Shown here: one piece after another, positions 44,601 to 54,000 of the stretch
Numbering within the stretch: the first letter of the stretch is position 1
Layout: every line of letters starts with the position of its first letter
From: Atriophallophorus winterbourni
Lineage: Eukaryota; Platyhelminthes; Trematoda; Plagiorchiida; Microphallidae
Direction: 5' to 3'
DNA: 64,000 bases
Assembly: GCA_013407085.1 (NCBI GenBank)
Contig: JACCGJ010001511.1
Coordinates: 1 to 64,000 of the forward strand
The notes under the pieces: generated by a model
Database searches by the model: none
What the model saw: only the letters and a program-made list of their open reading frames with translations
What the model was told of the DNA's origin: nothing
Translations under genes and position numbers: made by a program

Positions 44601-47600
44601 CAAGGATAATGAATGTCTACCTTCGCCCTACAATGGAGTATGCGTTAGAGGTCTGGGCTCCATGGCTGCGAAAAGATATTGCTCTCTTTGAGCAACAAAG
44701 TTAGCGATGGGTCTTCGCAATGTTCCGTACACCGAAAGATTTCGACGTCTGGATCTATGCGATTTTACTCATAGGAGGATACGACGCGACATTATTTTGA
44801 CCTATAGAATTGTGGCTACTAAAGGACATCCACTAAAACACTTACTTGATTTGTGTGACAGGAAAGTGACACGCGGACATACCTTATACTTTTACGTTCC
44901 AAGTTCCTGTGTTGATTGTCGGCGCCATTTTTTCGCCCTACGTGCTATATTTTTTGGAATTCCCTACCCCAACTACTACTCTCCTTGCCTGGCGATTTTT
45001 AAAGCGAAATTGGACTTGCACTTGCAAACGAACATCATTCGTGAGCCTTACATGTTTCATGTTTTTATTCATACCGAAATCCTGTGGTGTTGTAAAGTAC
45101 TAACTTTTTTAACCATAAATCCTTGAATCCTCATGTTTATTGTTCAACCCTACCTGATGGACGCACAACATTCATAAACGATTATTTCTATTGCTGCATT
45201 TAATTTTTTAACGGTCTGCATTCGGTTATTGATGAATGCTTCTACAGAATATCTTGTGAAATCCCAGAGTTAAACAAGCGATTCTGATGAAAACATAGCT
45301 GATGATGTAAGAAATCAGGAAGCGTTGGACCATGAAAGCAATGCCGACATGGGGTTTCGGGGAAGCGATGCGGAACTAACGATTGTGTGTGTGTGTTGAT
45401 CATGACTTAATTTGTTATTAGAGCGTTAAATTATTGCAATTTTGAACCCGATCGAATTCTGATAAGAGACAGCGTCCATCAAAAATCTCGTTTGGCTTTA
45501 CATTAATTTCTAATGAATCATTGAGAGAAATCAAATAAACCACGCACAAGTTAGTGCTCGTTTAATTCGCACCCTCCCCACGCCCTCAAGAGTCATACTA
45601 AGCACTTGAAGTTGAGGTGATTGTGCATATCACACCGCGAGTGAGTAAGCGACCACGTTCAAATTCAACAGGTAAATAAGAAACCAAAGTAATGCTTCAC
45701 CGTGTGAGTGTATCATTTGGCTTGAAGTGATGAGTAATTACCCCAAAATACGTGTGAGTTAGCCTTTCATGAAAAGTAATCAGCGATTTGAGTTACAGAA
45801 AAAAAGATAATTATGCACTTAAGAAACGATAAATAATATTGATGTTGGGGAGGATGAGAGAAGTATAAATGCTGTAAATAGAGGAAATTTTTCGTATATT
45901 TAAATCAATATCTTGGTGAAATTGATGAGATATACTGTAGATACATCTTTATCGATGCAAAGCTTATACTCAACAACCTTTTGTTTGAAAAACTACCTAG
46001 AAATATTGCATTTTCAATAGAAAGGATAGAGGTAACCTGTCCATCATTCCACAGACTACAAAAGTAGGAACGATATAGATTGATGAAATGTAAACAATCA
46101 GACGAGCATAGGTGGGGTTGTGCAGCCCACACAGTGAAGTTGAAAAGCGCTCTCACTTTCATCTGAATTTGCTTTAAAGTAAGCAGCGGCAAAACGCGAG
46201 TTACATCACCTGAGTATGTGAGCTGAAATCGCTGGATCGATGAGACCGTGGTTGTTTATTGCAACCTGATCGGAAAGCGTGTCGCTGAGGTCAAGTGCGC
46301 GGTGCTTTACCAAGCAATCAATTAAACCATACCATGTTTCCGAGAAGCAATAGTCAATCACTCAACAGATCAAGGTCAAAATCTGTTATTGACCGTAAGT
46401 GAAGTAACGACGAGTGGTAGATGCGCTAAATTAACGACAATTCACGCGTTATGTAAGAAGAGCAAATCGATGGCTTATAAGGTAGATCCACGGGGGAAAA
46501 CGTCAACAACATGTTATACAATTCATCCATTCAAGTGAAACTCACACCTAAAGATTCAGACGTTGGCAAACTTACGTCAAACTATCCGAGTACGTCACAC
46601 CGCGAAAACGAATAACATTCATGAACACAAAATATAATTCGTGCGCCATGTTGCTTCCGCTCTTCACGGCTCAAGAATAGTACGGTGCCACTGGCTATGA
46701 GCAACCGGATTAAGTTAGACAAGCTCGTATACTGACAAGTGAGATGAACAATGATGTGGCATCGAACGATCTTTGATTTTCACGTTCTTGATTCACTAGA
46801 GACAGGGATACCCTGTGCGATCCAATGATCTAATAAGTGTAGCCAACTACTTCATAGTTGAACAGGGTATGATCATGTAAGCTACTGTTGGATGAGGTTG
46901 GCACGACCAACCTGTTTGATCACATGCACTCACACATGAAGATGCCAACCTTACACAACAGTGGCTTACAAGATCATACCTTGTTTACTATTTCTCTACT
47001 GTTTCAAAGCATGCGGATTCTAAGCCTACTGTCCCAACCTGATGAGATTAAACAGCAGGACGTGTGTGTGCGTGCTACAAAAGCACGCAAATACGGATTT
47101 GTTCTCAATAATTAATTTGATGAAATGTTAGACATCGTGAAGGTTCACTAACGGTTGTAATGGAGCGTTTTCTTTGTGTATCTTTTGTAGTCCATCAGAC
47201 ATGAAGATAATCGAAGTTCTCGGTTTCAACTAATCTATTTCGAGTCCAGTTATCGGTTGCGTGTATGTTAACATTCTGAGGGTTGTGTGGATTGAATTTT
47301 TAAACGTTTCTTTGGGTCATCTTGAAGTGGCCGGCATGTCGTAGTGCAAAGCATTAGGCCTTAAGCAAAATTACCGTTGTCTATATGTAGCACGAATTCC
47401 GTAACTGTAATTGAGCGGATGCAAGCAATGCTCCAACCTTGGGATCAGAAGTGCAAGATGATGGTCGTGACATTTATGATTATATATTCATCCATTCAAA
47501 TTGGAAAATACTTACTGATCAAGCAAAAATTTACAAATTTGCAAATTGTTGTTTTTCGCCGCCGCATGCAACGGCGTCCACTGCTCGCAGTCCCGGGCAT

Positions 47601-47968
47601 TTACGTCAGCCCCGTATTCAAACAACAGCTTACACATGTCCAGGTTGTTATTGATACAGGCTTGGTGCAACGGTGTCACGCCATCCTCTTTGGCTTCGTT
47701 TGGGTTGACCTTGCTTCGCTTCAATACAGATCTGGCTAGGATCAAGTCAGTGGATCAAGTCAGTGGATCGAATCACTTTAGTGATAAAAATCAATAGAAT
47801 TTTCTGATAACAATAAATACCAATAGCGTGATATCTTTAGCGTAAGCATATGCCTAGTAATCCAAATTAACATGTCAGGATTATGAGTCACTACGTATGT
47901 ATGAAAATGAAAACAATGACATGTATAAATGGAGAAAAATTACATTGTCCCTCGTTTTGACTCCAACG

Positions 47969-48010
<42 letters not shown>

Positions 48011-51000
48011 TTATTTATTTATTTATTTATTTATATAATAACACTTTTTTCAAACAAAACCACAGCATAAAGTCCTTAGGAAACATCTTTTAAGATTTGG
48101 CATCAGCTTGATCTTATTTTTGTTAGGTGCATTAATATAGGAAGTGTACTCCACACAAGATTATACCAAAGAGCAAACTGCGACCATTCACCAGTTTGTG
48201 CAAAACTGATTTTCCCCAGTCGGGATTTCACCGCGCCAATTTGTCTACTAAACCAAGGGTAGACGTCACTCACTTGTGCGAACCTAATCTAGCTGCGCGA
48301 TTTGCAAAAGTCTTCACTGCCGAGTTTAACAAGACAATCCCACTCGAATCGGCTTCAGAAACCTGGGAATCGATAAAACACTGCACATGCCGAGTCGCAA
48401 TTTCCATTTACGGTCCGAAGAACGCTCGAACAAGCGAGTGGATCAAAGCAAAATCGTCTGAGATGACTGTTGTGTTGTACAAGAAACGGTCAGCATTCTT
48501 GAGATTGAAAGATATGCCAACATATGAAAATTTACGACTTTTAAGAGCAGCTAGAAATGAGGTCCAACAGACTGCAAGACGATGTGCAAATAACTATTTG
48601 GCTGAAATTAGCCTCAGTATTCAAAAGGCTGTGGATACTGGAAATTATCACGGTATGTATGATGGGATCATGAGAGCCATTAGTCCTATTAAGTCTGCAT
48701 CTGGTAACCCGATTGTTGAGGAAAATCAGCAGAGGAAGAGATGGGTAGAGTAATTCTCCTCTCTCTAATCTAGGGGCATTAAGTTTTACCGCATGTACTT
48801 GAAAATGTCGAGCGGTTGCCAACTATTGAATATCTAGATACGCCCCCTACTCTTGATGAGCTCAATAGGGCAATCAACCTCTGGGCGAATGGGAAGGTCC
48901 CTGATGACGACGGAATTCCACCTGAGCTCATCAAATGCTGTAGAGCAGCATTATTACAACCTTTTCACTATTTGCTTCTTCAGTGCTTGCAGGAGGAGTG
49001 TGTCCCACAAGAGATGCAAGACACGAAGATCATCACGCTATTTAAGAAAAAGGGTGATAGAGGCAACTGCAACAATTACAGAGAAATCTCCCTTCTGATT
49101 TTTGTAGGAAAATCCGACAAGTTATGGCTGATAGAGTTGACTCTAAATCTCAAAGTGGATTCCGCAGGAGAAGATCCACTGCTGACATGATCTTCTCCCT
49201 GAGACAACTCCAAGAAAAGTGTCGGGAACAGCGTATGCCATTATAAGCTGTTTTATTGATTGAAGGAAGGCATTCTACTGTGTCAGCAGGGAGGGTCATT
49301 TCCAAATGCTTGATCTGGTAGGCTTACCCCAAGACTGTTCAAACTCGTTATTTCGTTCCACTCAGGCAAGATTGGCTCAGTCCATTTTAACAGTTTCAGT
49401 TCAGAAGCCTTTGAAATTCGCTGAGGTGTCAAACAAGGGTGTTTTCTTGTTCCCAAACTGTTCGGCATTTTCTTTACTCTGCTTCTGAAGCACAATTTTG
49501 GGACGGGAGCAGAAGGCATTTCCCGACCCACGTGAAGTGATGTTAAGTTTTTCAACCTGAACCGGTTGAGAGCACAAACCAAGGTACGAGATGTGCTAAT
49601 CCGTGACGTGCTGTTTTCCGACGTTGCAGCCATTATTCCTCACTCTCGAGAACACCTTCAGTAGCTAACTGACAGATTTTTGTCGACATTCAAAGACTTT
49701 ATACGAACAATCAGCAGGAGCAAGAACACAGTCATTGGTCAAGGGATTGTATCGCCTCCAAGCATCACTGGAAACTGTCAGCTAGACACGGAGATTGATA
49801 AGCGGATTGGCAGAGCAGCTGTCATTCTGTCCCGATTGAACTCTCGTGTTTGGGTTAACCGCACGTTGATTGTAAAGACAAAGATGATGGTATACAGCGC
49901 GTGCGTACTGATGCTTTACTGTTAGGTAGTGAAATTCGGACCACCCACGTAAGAGACGAACGGAAGCTGAATGCTTTCCATCTACGAAGCATCCGTCGTA
50001 TCTTGAACACATCGTGAATGGACATAGTGACTAATGCTGAAGTGCTTTTGAAAGCTGATCTACATAGAGTATGTTTACCCTATTACGACAGTGCCGCCTG
50101 CGGTAGCTTGGTCCCGTCTACAGAATGGAAAATGGTCGTATTCCGAGAGATCTACTCTACGGTGAGTTGAAATCAGGAACTCGACTATTGTGCAGACCGT
50201 ACTTGCTGTACAAAGACCAGTGCAAAAGAGATATGAAACTCTTGGCATTGACCCCACGGGTTTGGATAAAATTGCTCTTGACATTGTGAAAAGTATCCTC
50301 TACATGCTAGGTTGGAGCAGATACAGCTCTTGGCTACGGAACGCACATCACACTGCCGGCGTCCAACTGACGCCGATTAACCGAGTTCTGTCTATCGTTG
50401 CAATCGCTTCGGGCGAGATTTTTCCTCCCGAATCGGACTGTTTAGTCATTCGAAAAGCTGTGGAACATAAAAAATCGTGCGTTTGTGATGTACATCCACG
50501 GTCAACATCAACTGAAGGAGGCCAACAACATATATAACGTGATATCAATTCGATTGATTTTCAGCATTACGGTCTTTTTCATACTCTGCGATTGTCTTCG
50601 AGCAAAGACCAAACCGTAAGTATGAGCACATTTGCCTTCGAACAGAGACTGAGCCCTATGGCTAAATGATACATCGTAAAAAGTTAGATGACGTCGAAAG
50701 ATAGTTCATTACGGATGCCCTAAGAAATTTAACCACCGTACAAAAGTTCATCAGTAAGCGCTTAGAACGATGTGACAGTTAAATATGGTTTTGAGATATT
50801 GAGTGTTGCAATATGAATACACCGAATTATTTGTCATAGACTGTAACTGTCCATGGTTTTAGTAAAAAAAGTGAGCACATAACTGCAAAGCAGATCGTAG
50901 CATACATTGGTATCACGTTCACATAAATTGGAGCTGATCATGGATTTCAAATACATATGCGAAGAGTATAGCATATATCGTATCCATGAAAACTTTCAAG

Positions 51001-54000
51001 GCCACACATTCTGATATAATCAAGAAAGTTGGATAAATAATAATCCGAATATAAGTTGATCTTTTCGTGAGGTGTAGACGTCGGATTATATTCCTCAGAG
51101 TTGAGACAATCCGTTATTATGCCAATATTCAAAAGGTTGGAGTACTTCCCCTAATAACCGAGAGATTGGTCACGTCTCTATCATTCAGAGATCAATAGTA
51201 TCAATATTCATCCGATGATTAGCGCCAAATATGCTGGATTTCCTCCCGGAAGAGACTTTGTTGATCACATTTTCACATTTCGACATCATGGAATCGCGCA
51301 AGACGCCTCGGGAATCGTTATTATCCATATTTTTAGTTATCAAAATGATTGGCTTTAAAGTCTGTTGTGACAGTTTTCGGAATGTGTGCAGTCTACCAGT
51401 AATGAATCGGTTCGACGAGATTGTGAAGTTTCTTTTCTACGGATCATTTTATAAAATTAATCATTAGGTGAGCGCATCACGGCACCAAGATTACGCGTTG
51501 ATTTTGTATTGTGAAGTCAAAAATTATTGCAACCTCGAGATGACGGAGGATTCATTCGCTTTGTGAGAAAAACGGTGTGTGCGTATGTGATGCTTCAATA
51601 TTGAAGCTAAATGTTTGTGTCAATAGTATAAAAACTAATTACTGCTGCTATCCAGATCGATAGTTTACTTTTATGTTATGTGATTAATTCGGCACACCCG
51701 ACAAATAGCAAAGCATATGAGGTGATTTTTTGACGAGAACGGCATCTAAACCGCCTACGAAAGTTTGATTATATAGCGAAGTCGTGTGCATTTTAAAACG
51801 AACTGAATTTATTCGATTTGTCTCGTACAAAATATATAAAATTAAGTTGGTTTGATTTAATTCGTATTATCATCTGAATTATGGTTATGTAAATGAGCAT
51901 TACATCTGCGCAATGCGACCGGCATTTAATTGCGGGCGAGAACACGCGGTAGTATAATTACCATTAGATGATGATATCAGTGACCCCTCATCATCATCAA
52001 CATCATCGTCATCATCATCTTCGTTACCATCATAATCATCATCATCCATATCATCATCACCGAATGCACCGTACCATCGACAGCATAGTGATTTATAAAG
52101 GCAATCAAGACATTTTTCTTCTGAGTTTTAGGAAAAATAGTCTTGATTTAAGAAGGCAATAATATTCAATATGACACATTTTGATTTCAATAAATACGCA
52201 TAGCTCTTGAAGCATCTACAATATTTATCAATGAATGATAACGTACTAAACAAAAGATAAAATGTACAAAATTACAAAAAGAATATACTAGACAAGAAAA
52301 TAAAGACATTAGGCTATTGTTTAAGTATAAGACGAAATTTCCAACGCATGTGAAATAACGATTGATATTGCATGCGGTGAAGTTTCAAATGTTACTTCGA
52401 ATTTCAGAAATACCATGGAGCTGAAATTGTGGACAGCGCTGAAGACGAACTTAGAATAATAGCTCAGGGTAACCGGTGAAAAACTTATGGATTCAGATTT
52501 AACCATAAAAGTTCAATCTTAGTGAAGACCTGCTGATGATAAAATGAGATTTTTTAGGTCAGACTTCACAGTCCAAAGAAAGATCTCGTTATATAATAAT
52601 GCCATCACAAGAGATATATTCAAAAACACTACCAAATGGTTATTACATCCCTTTGGATAATAAATTTTTAGTCTAACAGCAGAAGTATTAAGCTACTGTG
52701 CATAAAACGTCACGAGTCAAATTTGTACATTAATGTTTATTGAGAACTTTATGATGGTAAAATACAATTCGACGCTGCGCTTGTTGTCTCACTTCAGATA
52801 TGACTAGAATGCATCAAATAAAATGTGGACACTATGCGATGCAGTATCAGTTTGCTAAGTCTATTGACGAATGCTGATTGATAGATGAATTTCTTAACAT
52901 ATCATGAAATCTTTCATTGCTATCTCTTGGTTATAAAAGAATGTTAAAAGGTAGCATCTGAATCAAAACAATAACTAATAAATTACCATTACTTTTACTG
53001 AATCTCATCACTTGGAGTTACATTCGAATAACTGTTTCTCTTTGTTCTCTTAAACGGTGAACAGCGGAATTATGTATAAGTGCCTATAAACTGTAGGTAG
53101 ATTAAAAACGAATTTATAATTTCAATACTACTACCAACAAAATTCATTCTAATCCGGTATGAAATGTTCGAAAAGAGAGAAAGATATTTCGCTTCGAAGT
53201 GAACATATCACGTGCGCTTACTCAGCACGGGCGTCGTAACTCCACGGAAGAGAAAAATAAATTTACTAAGAAACATTTTCTAGAATAAGAGAATTCGGAA
53301 AGCAGACACATTCCGTAAAACACTATACAGTTGATTGGCACAGACTTAACAGTAGAGTTTTCAACTAGCAACACTGTCAGTTGCCAAACAGAAACCATCA
53401 TTCTGTGATGTAAAATAAATGTGAATGATGGTTGTCACGCCGGTGCAAAAATCTTCCTTATTCGGTAGAAGATGTCAAATGAGTCATTGCCCATTGCAGA
53501 TTGTGTGTCTAACTGAAGCCAAGGTTTTTCAAGTCTTTTGCTACCCTTATTAAAGCCACACAGTCTTTCGAGCGTTTAAGTATAGATTTCAAAGGTCCTT
53601 CATCTTTAAGTACTCGAAATTGCTATTTGTTAAGTATAATAGACGAATTCTCTCAATTTCCTTTTGCCTCTCCATGTACGGATATGTCATCAGCTACTGT
53701 GATTGGCTGTCTCACACAACTTTTCACTTACTTCAGGATGCCTGCCTATATCCACTCTGACAGGGGTTCATCATTCTTATCATTCTTAACTTAAAAATTT
53801 CTGACTTAACAGGAATTCGCCATTAGCCACACATCAGCTTATAATCCCCAAGGGAACGGCCAGGTCGAACTTCTCAATGGCACACTTTGAAAAACAATCA
53901 GCCTTGTTTTGAAAACTCATAATTTACCGACAATTCGTTAGGAGACCGTTTAAACATATGCTATACACAGCCTTCGGTCACATCTACGAATCACACAACT

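Noticed and set aside
51968..52162. His-rich ORF (HHHQHHRHHHLRY)
   Set aside because: It is the translation of a degenerate CAT microsatellite with no support as a gene.
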